In this document: piece after piece, positions 32,233-43,023 of the stretch
Layout of the letters: the number at the start of each line of letters is the position of its first letter
Numbering within the stretch: position 1 is the stretch's first letter
Assembly: GCA_011037195.1 (NCBI GenBank)
Contig: JAAEAF010000221.1
Span: 1-64,000, forward strand
Length of the DNA: 64,000 nt
From: Triatoma infestans
Taxonomy: Eukaryota > Arthropoda > Insecta > Hemiptera > Reduviidae
Direction: 5' to 3'
Made by a program: the position numbers and the translations under genes
The notes under the pieces: generated by a model
The model's database searches: none
Told to the model about the DNA's origin: nothing
What the model saw: only the letters and a program-made list of their open reading frames with translations

Positions 32233-34345
32233 AATGTCTCTGGAAAATATATTATTTTTGAATGAATACAGTAGGCCGTGAAAATTCTCTTGAATTATCT
32301 GTAAATTCAGTGAAAATTCATCAGCACCAATTAAGCGCGAGGACCTAATTAAAAGGCATATTATACAAATCGCTTAATTCAATAAGTCTCAATCAAATAA
32401 CACGCTTTTGGAAGACGGCATCTCAAATATACGGACTACCATTTCAGCATTCTTTTAAAGTTGGAGAACTCTGTGTGTTATCGTGCCACTCTCAACCGGT
32501 ACATTTGAGTCAGGCGTGTTCGTCGGAAGAATCAATAATAATTTTATGAATTTTAATTGGCCTCGTTCAATTATATTACTATATTTAGGACCCCAAATAC
32601 AGTAATACCTTACTGAAATGAAATCATATAGAAGTAAATCGGGTATTAAAACTGTCGCTCTTACATGATTTTGGAAGAGATAAATTGGAGGCTATTCCTG
32701 ATGTATCTTTAGATAGAAAGTATTTAGAAGTCAAGGAGAGTTTTGCGGAAGGTGAAAAGGGTACTCCAAGATATAGAAAGTTATTAGTGTATTCAATATA
32801 ATGACTTCCATACATTAAGCGCCTAATTTCGGAAAAGTTACCACCTTTCAAGAATACCATACCATAAGTTTTATTCGTATTTACAATAAGCACATTTCCC
32901 GTGCAGTATTCTTTTAACTTTTAGATTTTGTTGGGCAGAAAACGTGTGGGAGATAAGTGCACTATATCGATCTGCATAAAGAATCATCTGCAGATTTCAA
33001 TTATTTATTTTATTATAATCTTATTGTTTATAATTTGGGTACCCCCAAAATATACAAATATGGATATCTGAAAGAAAAAATATCCTTATTTTCCCGACAG
33101 CTTATTTCTGCCTTACAAAATACTAAAAATACAAAATATGTATATTTAAACAAATATTAATTGGTTAATTATCTTGAAATATACGGTATCCTGAGGTAAT
33201 TTCGGTTTTGATCGTCATGTTTATATCGACTTTCCAATTGTGAAACCAGTCTGCTATTATGTCTTATGATTTTTGCAAATTGTTTATAGCTTCAGAAAGT
33301 TTGTGGTTTCTTGAAAAAAGGAGGGTGTCATACAAATTTACAATTACGATAATGAATAATAAATACAATATAATAATAAAAATATAATGCTACAAATTTA
33401 TTATGCTGTAAGAAGCAATATTAACGGATCTAATGCATTTATTTATTTTTAAACGCTATAAGTTTGATCTTCATATACCTAACTCTAATCGTAGTTGTCT
33501 GCTGTGTCAGTTCCTTTGTAATTCTGACACACAAAATAGATTATTCATAATAAAAAAAATCGATTTTTGAATATATAGGTAATTTCATGATTTTATGAAC
33601 TTATTTGTTTTTACAAAATATGATTCTCCTCAGAGATCTCTTCACAGTAGTGTTACGATATATCTTGGAACTTCTCTAAATGTGGTAATCATCGTCCTGG
33701 TATATCAATCGATTTAAAATTTTCCTATTAAAAATAAGGCCCCATATGGGATTTCTTCCTTCACTTACTTAGCGTTAGTTCATACGCATAGAAGCAGAGT
33801 CAGAGATCCAATCTGCGAGAGAGGAGAAGAAAGAAAAGGAGAAAAAAGACCACCCGAAGCCGCTCCATCACAAGAAATGTATGACAGCAACGAACAGCGT
33901 GGGAGATTGGCGGCGACTACAAAGCGGCAATAAAAATATATGAAGTCCATACATATAAAAATGAAGAAGAGAAAGGAAGAAGCTTAAACCCGACAAAGGA
34001 TACCGCCGAAATAGCGACTGAATACACTGAATCCATAAAATTAATTAATTATCTTAAATATTATTGTAAACATTGATAATTGGGGCTTTTGTTTGACTCA
34101 GTAATACAAACTTATCTTACCTTTGGTGCAAGCTGTTCCGATTCCAAAGGAAGTTACATCAGATTTATTTCGGCAATTTTCAAAAAAATTTAGTGCAACT
34201 CTGTTGATGATTTTAAAATCAAACTTAAATGTCACATCAGTTTTGGACATTTATGGATAATCTAAACTATAATAACATTTTTGATGGAAACGTAACAGAG
34301 AACTCGCCACTGAAATCAATTTTTCTCGGGGAAAAGTTTCAAACC
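32233..34345. other. Intergenic DNA with LINE debris
   Basis: A LINE reverse transcriptase scrap lies at 32624-32893 (own entry). A GC-richer patch at 33770-34010 shows no recognisable product. The target of the next insertion, around 34290-34345, looks like R repeat sequence. Confidence 0.5.
32624..32893 (-). pseudogene. LINE reverse transcriptase fragment (palm end/thumb)
   Basis: Reads VNTNKTYGMVFLKGG then YTNNFLYLGVPFSPS. The N-x-x-K-T and Y-L-G-V pair, about 30 residues apart, is the classic motif after the YxDD box in LINE RTs. Only this piece is left. Confidence 0.65.
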
Positions 34346-34397
34346 AAAGTAACTGTCTCAGAGACATTTTCCGTGGTAGCCTGCTTCGTTTTGTGGT

Positions 34398-34435
34398 CAT
34401 CGACCGGTTTCGGGCGTTCGCCCATCTTCAGGATG
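34398..34435 (-). ncRNA. Hammerhead ribozyme motif A3a
   Basis: On the minus strand: stem I CATC/GATG, CTGAAGA, stem II GGGC/GCCC with GAAC, GAAA, ACCGGT palindrome and TC. Identical to motifs A1 and A3b in the core. Confidence 0.75.
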
Positions 34436-34526
34436 CGTTTTTCAGACAAAACGAAAAAAACACACCTCAGTTAGTGTGAAGCTAAGTCTCTGTACGAGTC
34501 TGTGTTGGCACACTGTCTGAAAAACG

Positions 34527-34564
34527 CATCCTGAAGATGGGCGAACGCCCGAAACCGGTCGATG
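34527..34564 (+). ncRNA. Hammerhead ribozyme motif A3b
   Basis: Plus-strand partner of A3a with the same core. The two ribozymes lie 91 bases apart in opposite orientation; neither has mutations in the conserved boxes. Confidence 0.75.
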
Positions 34565-34649
34565 ACCACAAAACGAAGCAGGCTACCACGGAAAATGTCT
34601 CTGATCCTTTCCAGCTCTGCGGAACCAACCACCACAACAAAGTAACTGT

Positions 34650-36629
34650 ACTAGGTACATGGAGTGAGTAGTTAAACCAACTTTAAAGAACTCAGTTGGT
34701 GTTTTTATGAGGAGTTGCAAGTCAAACCCTACATTCGGTCAACCTATTTTCCTTCAAACCAGGAATTTATGCAACACACTTATTTTCTAATTATTATTAT
34801 ACAGACTTTAAAATCGAATAACAACTGAAATAATATTGCAGAAAAGCCTAACACATTTATACTCTTCCCAAACTATTAACTACTTTTCAAATAAAAGCAG
34901 TAGAGCAGCAGCCAAAATTTGTATAGAAATTTCCAAGTGTTTATATCACATTTAGCGCCTTCTCTCAGCCCCGCCCTCCCAGCAAAAAGTAACTGGAGTT
35001 AAAATTTAAGCCTAACAACTCACAGTTCTCCCAGAACTCGCCCCTAAAATAAATTTTATACACAATTGTAAACAGCTTTATATAAATGACCATCAAATTC
35101 GTTTCCATAGTAAACTCAGTCATAATTAAGATAACAATAAAGCTATAGCGAGAGAACCACTGTCTGGAGGCTGGCAGTGCTTTGAGAAGGCTCCGGGCGC
35201 TAATGACCATAGATGTTGAAGTGCCTTAAAATAATATAAAAAAGAAAAAATAAAGCTCGTAAACCACAACAAATTCAATTGAAAATTCTCGAGTCCTGCT
35301 GTGCAGCCCTTAGATTTTCTCTTCCTAGGAACCTCTACAGCTCACTGTTCGTTCTTGATGGACAGTGTTGTCTATAACGACAGACAGTGCCGTGAGAAGA
35401 ACCCGGGTCTCCAATGCCCATAGATGTTGTCGCGCCTTAAATTTAAAAAAGTAAATACGTTTTGCTTTCTAAAAAAAATTTATTTTGTTTATGTATAAAA
35501 ATTTACAAAATGAGGCACACACAATTTTTTTTCCTGACAAATTTATTTTTTCTATAAGGATTTTAGAAAACTTAAAGCTCTTACAGCATTTAATTTATTT
35601 TTAATTTTTTTTTCTTTTCTTGTTTAGAAAAATATTGATTGAGAGAGAATTTTTTCCTTTCTTTTTCAAGTACATAAAAAAGCAAATATTTAACAGAGTA
35701 TAAAAATGTGGAAAATAATTCCTTATCTAAAATTCTTAAATTCTAAAGTACGGACGTGAATAAATTTGGGCATTAAATATAGTTGTGCAAACAGTTTTAG
35801 GATTTAGCAATTATTATATATAAGCTAGACAACTTTGTAAAGCAACTTAGGCAGTAGAGTGCGAATACGTCGCGCACTGCGCCTGTATTTGTCCACACAA
35901 AAAAATAACCTTTCTTCAAAGGCATATCTACCAAGGGTTTGTTAATTTAAAATATTGGATTTTTATTTAGGTTTATTTTTCATTCATTTACTTTTGTATT
36001 CAATTTTGCTTTATTTTATTAGTTTTTAGAACAAAGTCCAGGCGAACACGAACAAGTTGTACTATTTATCTATCATAAAGAAATTCAGCTATTTGAGATA
36101 AGCTTGACGTCATTTATAAACTTCACAGCCATATAAAGTTTCTTTGCCAAAGTTGTGATGGGCTTATTTAATTACCGAAATTACGATTAGAATATAAATT
36201 AAATAAATAGAAAATAAATACCGGAGGGATCATTTTCATCAATATGTTATGGCCACCAAAAATACTTTTTCCCACATCAAACAAAAAAAAAAAATATTGG
36301 CACTAATCAGTCAAAGAAAAATTAAATAATTGAACATTTAAAAAAAAAAAATATATAAAAAATAAAATTAAACCGTACCTAAACTAAAACAAAATTATAT
36401 AAACATACACTATAACCTATATTGCAAAAAAAGTCATATCTATTAAATACCTAATTATAAATAAAAAATTAACTTAAAAAAAAAATCACAACCAAATTAC
36501 AAATGGAATGTATTTTGAGTATTTTTGTTTAATAGGACACCCAAACATCAGGTGGGAGGGAATGTAGTATATTTTCAGTTTTGTATTTACAATAAATTTT
36601 GAATATAGAGTGAAGGAATATAGAGATTC
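34650..36629. other. Intergenic AT-rich DNA with a diverged tandem duplication
   Basis: A sequence ending in CCATAGATGTTG appears twice, at about 35160-35228 and 35378-35442, with 70-80 percent visual similarity. Otherwise long A/T runs; no gene seen. Confidence 0.55.
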
Positions 36630-36844
36630 GGTACTTTTCCGTTAGCTGGGCGCAAGCGAAAAAGTGTTTACAATTCATTAATATTTGTTTATAGTTGAAC
36701 TTGTTTTGCTTACTATTAATTAATATTTGTTTATAGTTGAACGTTTTCGACTTTTATTCCGTTGATTGTTTTGTCATTCGCTTCGACTTGGCTCCCGAGC
36801 GAAACAACACTTTTTCGCTTGCGCCCGGCTAACGGAAAAGTACC
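36630..36844. mobile_element. MITE with about 38 bp terminal inverted repeats and 7 bp TSD
   Basis: Left end GGTACTTTTCCGTTAGC continues with GGGCGCAAGCGAAAAAGTGTT; the right end is its reverse complement with one mismatch. GAGATTC flanks both sides (36623-36629, 36845-36851). The 215-base element contains an internal direct repeat of TTAATATTTGTTTATAG (about 36678 and 36721). A 7-base duplication does not by itself fix the superfamily. Confidence 0.85.
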
Positions 36845-36851
36845 GAGATTC

Positions 36852-37748
36852 ATTTTAAAAGCTTCTTAAAATTAACAAAAATATAAAAAAAATTAAGTAC
36901 AGTACGAAACATTCACTGGGGCATTTTTTTCCACACAATAAGCCTGTCGGGGCATAATTTTTGTTTTAATATTTACAAATAAAAAAAAAGCACACACAAT
37001 TTTTCGAAAGGGTACTACCTCTTTTTTTGTAGGTTTTAGTAGTATTACTTCCAAATATATATATATATATCTAATATATATATATATATATATATAAATA
37101 TTTTGTACTTTTACTATTGGGTTGTTGCTTCTTTTCTTGGTTTCATTAGACATGAGTCTCGTTAGTAGCCTTCCTAAACAGTAAACAACATCAAACCAAA
37201 TATAATTTAGATAATGATCTCTATTATACTATTAGTGAATATTTACCTTAGTACTATTAGTTATTAATAGTTAATTAAGAATTATTAATCTTGTGGCCCG
37301 GACAGGAGAGAGTTAAGAACATCGTAAGTGGTTGAATAGCACTCTGAACTGGTTCTGGGAATTCTTGAACTTTGGATACTGTTATAGAAAGAATTGTGAC
37401 TCTATAAAAGTAAGAAACATGAAGAGAGCGTAATTGGTCGGCTGGAGGAATTGGTTGCGCTGGTCAATTGAACAGTGATGCACATAAAGAGAGCATATGT
37501 CCCTCTTTCCGAGGTTCCAGGGGACAGAAAGGGATAATTAGCTTGCGGATTAGTCCTCTTTATTTTTTTAATGGAAGAAGAGGAATAGTGCACGTTGTGA
37601 CAAAAAAAAATCATCGTCCTTCTACTCTAGCTGTGGATACTCTCCTAGAGCTAAAGCACCTCTTCCAGGTCTATATAATTTCCGGAAACGTCATGACTTG
37701 GAACGATTCTAGAGATAATATCTCCTCCTTTAACACGCGATATGCATA
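36852..37748. other. Intergenic DNA between MITE and LTR element
   Basis: Includes an (AT)n microsatellite at 37051-37097. No gene recognised. Confidence 0.6.
37051..37097. repeat. (AT)n microsatellite
   Basis: Two AT runs separated by a short interruption. Confidence 0.9.
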
Positions 37749-38267
37749 TGTAAAGTGGCTAGCTAGCGAAGCTTATCAGTGTGCGCGCGCTGTGAAGGGG
37801 CCCGTGCGTGCGCGCAGAGAGTATATGTGACAGATGCCTCTACTGTCTGGAGTAGACGGCGAGATAATTTAATTAAAAATAATATAATGAGGAGCCTTTA
37901 CAAATTTTCCATTTTTCTTTGTTTATATTGTTAAACTATTAAAAATACTAGTTTAGAATTTGATTATTTTGTGGGTTATATTTCTTAATAATTTCCTTGA
38001 TTAATGGATTCGATGCAATATATATTTTAGTATTGTCCTTATAACTTTAGATTTTCAATTTACTAGCGATATATATATTTCATTTTTCCCAGCACCACAA
38101 TGTGAATCATTAATTATGTGATAGAGAATTTGGTGAAGTGGTAAAGATGAAAATCTGGTACACTTAACATTGTAAATATGTAAATATCTGACAATAAAAT
38201 TATTATTATTATTATTATTATATATATATATTTCAGTATTGCCTCTATAACTGTAGATTTGCAATTT
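37749..38267 (+). repeat. 5' LTR of the gypsy element (with an insertion)
   Basis: Matches the 3' LTR from TGTAAAGTGG to GATTTGCAATTT. About 38091-38220 is extra: it begins at TTTTCCCAGCACCAC and ends in AATAAAATT(ATT)n, like the tail of a small retroposon. Compared with the 3' copy it lacks about 260 bases after AATGAGGAG. Confidence 0.8.
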
Positions 38268-38296
38268 TTAAGGTACCCTTTCATCAACGGGCCCAC

Positions 38297-39018
38297 ATGA
38301 AGGAGTTGGTAGAGGACATGCTAGAGAAAAACATTATCCAGGGAGTCGGAAAGTCCTTGGTCGGCACCAGTGGTCTTAGTAAAAAAGAAAACGGAGAATG
38401 GGAGCGAACGATACCGCTTCTGCACAGACTTCAGGGGATTAAATGCAGTCCCTACATACCCATTACCGAACATTACGGAAACATTAGAGAGCCTGGGACG
38501 TTATGCCTACTTTACCACACTGGACTTAGCCTCCGGGTACCACCAAATCCAGATTGCTCCGAAGGATAGAAGTAAGCTGGACTTTCAACACCAGATGGAC
38601 ACTATGAATACAACAGAATGGCGTTCGGCTTAGCCGGAGCCCCAGCCACTTTCAGCTACTGATGGACCGTCTGCTAGCGGGTTTGAAAGGCACGGCGTGT
38701 CTAGTGTATTTAGATGATGTAATAAATATTCAGCGCAACTATGACAGAACATACTGACCGTCTGAGAAGAGTACTGGACAAGCTGCGGCAAACCAAATTA
38801 AAAATTAATATTTCCAAGTGCCATTTCGCGGAAGCGGAAGTTAAGTATCTGGGCCATGTAGTCAGTAGCCGTGGAATGGAAACCGATCCACTGAGGGCGG
38901 AGACCATAAACAAGTATCGACGGCCGACAAACGCAAAAGATGTGCGAGCCTTTTTTGGCTTGGTCGGATATTACCGACGGTTCGTGAACCACTTTGCAGA
39001 AAGAGCGCGTCCTCTGAC
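38297..39018 (+). pseudogene. Gypsy reverse transcriptase, frameshifted
   Basis: Fragments in order: MLEKNIIQG, YRFCTDFRGLNAVPTYPLP, TTLDLASGYHQIQIAPKDR, the catalytic box YLDD near 38708-38720, then LRQTKLKINISKCHF and VKYLGHVVSSRGME, VRAFFGLVGYYRRFV. These are the standard gypsy RT fingers, palm and thumb motifs. Small indels shift the frame around 38370, 38590 and 38745. Confidence 0.9.
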
Positions 39019-39512
39019 CAACTGACTAAACAGGACATACCATTCGTGTGGGGAGAAGCCGAAGACTCCGCATTCAGGGACCTGAAGCAAGCTCTAACGA
39101 GCCCCGAAGTCTTAGCAAACCCGGACTTCTCGCGTCAGTTTATATTGTCTACTGATGCCTCGGGCGTCGCCATTGGCGCCATATTATCATAAGAGCAGGA
39201 CGGAGCGAAGAGACCCATTGCACACGCTAGCCGCCAGCTGAACGACGCAGAACGAAAATATAGCACTACTGACCGGGAGATGCTGGCGGTAGTTTGGGCT
39301 ACCCAATACTTCCGGTGTTACCTGTACGCGAGGAAGTTCAAGCTGATTACGGATCATTCCGCACTTAGATGGCTACTCACCCTTAAAGATCCCTCCTCTC
39401 GGTTATCACGATGGCAGTTCCGATTGGCGGAGTTTGAATAAGAAACCTACCACAAGCCAGGCAAGAAGCCCGGGAATGTAGACGCCCTTAGCCGACTAAT
39501 GGACTTGGGCTA
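39019..39512 (+). pseudogene. Gypsy RNase H, with stops
   Basis: Reads LANPDFSRQFILSTDASG, HASRQLNDAERKYSTTDREM and ITDHSALRWLL, ending GNVDALSRL. STDASG, E of DREM and D of TDHS are the usual catalytic region of gypsy RNase H. In-frame stops at about 39190 and 39440 disable it. Confidence 0.88.
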
Positions 39513-39534
39513 ACGTGATAACTAGGGAACGGAT

Positions 39535-41500
39535 TCGTATGTATTTACATATTTTTTTCTAGGCAATTTACAGACGTTTTTCAACTAGAAGTATTCATAC
39601 TGACACTTTTTAAGCCGTTTGAGTCTACTTTTATTTCACGTATTTCCACATATTTGGATGTTATCGCATATTTATACATATTTGATCAAAATAAATAAAT
39701 ATTTCTACATATTTAATCAAAATATGTACATATTTTTTCATATTTTTCATTTTGGGCATATTTTCATAATTCGGAGGTGGTTGACAGGAACTGTGAACCA
39801 CAGACTGTAGGGCTGTGAATCTCAGTGGGTACAATGGTTATTGTAACAGAATGCTGCTAAACAGTGACGGGCACTTGTTAGTTCTTTGAAATTGTCTGAC
39901 GTTGTCTGTTCTTTCAGCTCGTTCGTTGAAGTGTCCAATTCATTTCGTTCGGTCACTTAGTGTATTCTTTTTTGGGCCTCAAACAGACAACTGGTTGCTA
40001 AATATCTTCGCGAGCTTCCAGCAGAACTTTTTCGAAGTGATGGAGACATTTTGTACGGCACAGCTTGTGACAAGCGCGTTTCTTGCTCTCAACGTTCCCA
40101 AGTCACCCAACATATTGCCACCGGAACGCACATAGAAAATAAAAACAGAAAGAAAGAGAGGACGTCCTATCAAGCCTTCCTTACATCTCCATCATCAAGT
40201 AAGTCTACTCTGAGTACAGATCTGTGTCGGGCTTTGGTTAGAGCAGATTTCCCTTTCCACAAACTTAAAAAATCCTCATTTCAAAGGATTCTTAGAGACC
40301 TATATTGGGAAAAAAATGCCTGACGAGAGTACTCTGCGGATAAACTACCTGGAAGATATCCATAAAGATACACTAACCAAAATTCGAGAACATATCAAAG
40401 ATGGGCCGATTTGGGTGTCAATTGATGAAACCACTGACGTTGAGGGCAGGTATATTGCCAATGCAGTTATTGGAAAACTTGACAGTGATGCTGATGTGGA
40501 TTCAAAGCCATTCCTTTTGAACTGTGAGGTTCTCGAAAAATGCAATCATTCCACCATTTCACGATTCTTCGATGCCTCAATGCATATCCTATGGCCCAGT
40601 GGAGTTTTGAACGAAAAAGTTCTTTTGTTTCTCTCTGATGCTGCCCCCAACATGGTCAAGGCTGGGCAATCTATTCAGGTATTTTATCCTAAGATAATTC
40701 ATGTGACGTGTATTGCTCATGCCTTGCATCGAGTAGCAGAAACTGTCCGATCTTTGTTCAGTGACGTAGATTCCTTAATCTCCTCGGTTAAAAAAGTGTT
40801 CTTAAAAGCACCAAGTCGCATTAAAATGCTAAAAGATCTCTATCCAGACTTGTGCCTTCCACCAGAACCAATATTGACAAGATGGGGTACTTGGCTGGAA
40901 GCAGCTCAGTATTACTATGAAAACTACAATAAAATCAAGAATGTCCTTTCACATCTCGAAGACGAAGCAGTAGCGATAAATACAGCCAAGTCTTTATTCG
41001 AGAAACCTAATTTAAGGAACGACCTTGCATTCATTTCTGACAATTGCGTATTTCTTGCACAAGCCATTACCCAACTTGAGTCCCAAAATGTTCGACTGAC
41101 AGAAAACGTGTCCAACGTTAAAAAAGTCATCGAAAAGGTGGAAGGAATACCTGGGAGTAAGGGAGATCTGATCAGATCAAAACTGGTAGAAGTACTGAGC
41201 AAGAACAAAGGGTGGGAGACCATCTGCCAGATTTCTGATATTATCAGTGGAACAGAAGTCACCTCAGAACATCGTGTACCCTTTACAACCAACGAGATAA
41301 CTTCTTTCAGCAAGGCACCTATAACATCTGTAGATGTTGAACGATCTTTTAGTCGTTACAAGTCCATCTTACGCCCAGATCGTCGTCACTTTACGTTCCA
41401 ACATTTGAAATTTCATGTGGTTGCAAACAATTTCGAAGAGTGAAGTTTTCAAAATTGAAAATTTAACACATCTTTTTATAAATAGTAAAAATGTTCTAAT
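39535..41500 (+). mobile_element. hAT-type DNA transposon nested in the gypsy element
   Basis: Interrupts the gypsy pol between RNase H and integrase. A left part rich in CATATTT (39540-39780) leads into a transposase gene (40010-41443). The right terminal repeat was not found; the 41500-41760 stretch is occupied by a ribozyme tail, so the hAT may be truncated or its end hidden there. No 8-base target duplication could be confirmed. Confidence 0.75.
40010..41446 (+). pseudogene. hAT transposase (CGGBP1-like BED domain), N-terminus broken
   Basis: 40316-41446 is one uninterrupted frame of 376 codons containing DGPIWVSIDETTDVEG (first catalytic Asp region), LLFLSDAAPNMVKAG (second), TCIAHALHRV, and a C-terminal hAT dimerisation segment TSVDVERSFSRYKSILRPDRR. 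Upstream frames give TDNWLLNIFASFQQ and a BED-type zinc finger (YGTACDKRVSCSQRS to HIATGTHIE) where the first zinc-binding Cys appears as Gly. Frameshifts at about 40050 and 40315 separate these from the main frame. The finger plus transposase arrangement is that of CGGBP1-like hAT families. Confidence 0.85.
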
Positions 41501-41607
41501 ATGAAAACAAGAATTAATTGGCTTCACGACCAATACAGGGTAAAAATCAATAAACCAAAAAAAATATAACTTTTTTTTTTAAATTGTTTTTTAATAATAA
41601 TTAACAC

Positions 41608-41648
41608 GTTCGACGTTTCGACAAACTTTGTTTGTCTTCTTCAGGAAC
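41608..41648 (-). ncRNA. Hammerhead ribozyme motif D (Penelope-like tail)
   Basis: Minus strand: stem I GTTC/GAAC (4 bp), CTGAAGA, stem II GACAAAC/GTTTGTC (7 bp) with AAA loop, GAAA, and the palindrome ACGT ending in the UC cleavage site. Every conserved position is intact. The CGTCGAAC end resembles that of motif C, which belongs to a Penelope-like element. The surrounding 41550-41760 A-rich sequence is presumably a 5'-truncated copy inserted near the hAT/gypsy junction. Confidence 0.8.
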
Positions 41649-41779
41649 AATACAAAACAAAAATAAATAAAGAGTTATAAACATAAAAAATTATAAAATA
41701 AACCACAAACAAAAAACAAAATACATTGGTGAGATTACAGTAGAAATGTTAAGTCTGTAATGAAAGGGTGTTTGAAGGG

Positions 41780-42980
41780 ACGCGAAGCAAGAATGGAAAT
41801 TACTGGTGCCGCGAGCGATGGTACCTTACGTGCTGTGGATGAACCACAACTCTGCCACGGTGAGACATCCAGGGGTGGAACGAACAATTTTGCGAATCAA
41901 AGGAGAATACTACTGGAAGACACTAAATGCGGGTACAGAAACATGTTGAAAGCTGCAACAACTGCGCCGAAAGAGAAACTCCCGCGGGCCATCGACATTG
42001 TGTGACCCTACCCGTAGATGCACGCACTGGTCGAGGTATTTACTCACCTGTCTCCTGTCTCTATGTATCTAAGTAGATACGTAGAGGCCTTTCCTTTGAA
42101 AACACAGACAGCGGAAGTAATTGCGAGCGCACTGGTCAAGGGAATTGTAACCAGGTATGGCCCTCCGCAACGGTTACTATCGGATAGGGGAGCTAATTTC
42201 ACCTCCGCCATTATTCGGGATGTCTGCGAAATCTGTGGCATCAAGAAGCTGTTCATCACAGCCTACCATTCGGAGGGTAATGGTTTATTGGAAAGATTCC
42301 ACAGGACATTCATAGACTCACTATCTCACTATGTAAACAGGGACGGTAGAATTGGGCAACCTGGGTGGCCATGGTTATGGCATATAATAATACCCCCCAT
42401 TCCAGCACAGGCTACACCTCGAATCTACTGATGTTTGGTAGGGAAATGGCGCAGATATCCGCGTGCGATCCAAACCCACAATGGGATGACAACCCCGAAG
42501 ATGACCCAGAGGGGCACAGGCGACACGTCCAGACCCTAAAGGAGAGGCTAAAGCTAGCCCACGAAACGGCAAGAGAAATGGCTGACAAGGCACATGCGGT
42601 CCAAGCACGGCAGTACAACAAAAGAAGTCGGGACAGGAGTTTTGAAGAAGGGCAGTGGGTATACTTATATTCGCCCGCGGTAGAACTTGGTGCCGCACGG
42701 AAATTTCATGAATCCTGGAAAGGACCCTACCAGGTGACTAAAAGGATAAGCAACCAAGTGTACGTGGTAAGACTAGCAAGGAACAAGGTCGAAAAGGTAC
42801 ACATCAATCGCTTGAAGGGGTTCGGAGGCAGTCACGCTGACGGAATGGAAAGAGAAGAAAGCGCATCTAACGTCGAAGAGTCGAGTCTGAGTCCACCAGA
42901 GAGCGCTCTAAATGGCTGCCGTATTTATGGAACGATGATGAGATTACCGTCCCGGACGAGGAACTCCCCCACGCTTTAGT
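41780..42980 (+). pseudogene. Gypsy integrase, frameshifted
   Basis: A frameshifted H2C2 zinc-binding region lies at 41850-41990 (ERTILRIKGEYYWKTL, CNNCAERET). The core follows at 42060-42330: KTQTAEVIASALVKG, RYGPPQRLLSDRGANFTS (second catalytic Asp) and YHSEGNGLLERFHRT (catalytic Glu). After a further shift, 42365-42979 gives YNNTPHSSTGYTSNLLMFGRE and a C-terminal GPYQVTKRISNQVYVVRL, which resembles the GPY/F module of gypsy integrases. Confidence 0.88.
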
Positions 42981-43023
42981 AATAGAGGAAGCAGGTGCGG
43001 AGGAACCGAGAGGAGCAGACAGA

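Larger units (their letters stand above)
34357..34638. mobile_element. Family A ribozyme repeat, head-to-head inverted insertion (11 bp TSD)
   Basis: AAAGTAACTGT at 34346-34356 and 34639-34649 flanks the insert exactly. Two arms of about 90 bases, each with a complete hammerhead core, diverge from a spacer of about 50 bases (34448-34499). The plus arm extends further to the usual CCACCACAAC terminus; the minus arm stops at GTCTCTGAG, so it is truncated. A transcript through it would fold into a long hairpin. Confidence 0.88.

Noticed and set aside
40316..41446. Domesticated hAT transposase host gene
   Set aside because: Broken N-terminus, lost zinc ligand, and position inside a gypsy element; no sign of selection can be shown from one copy.
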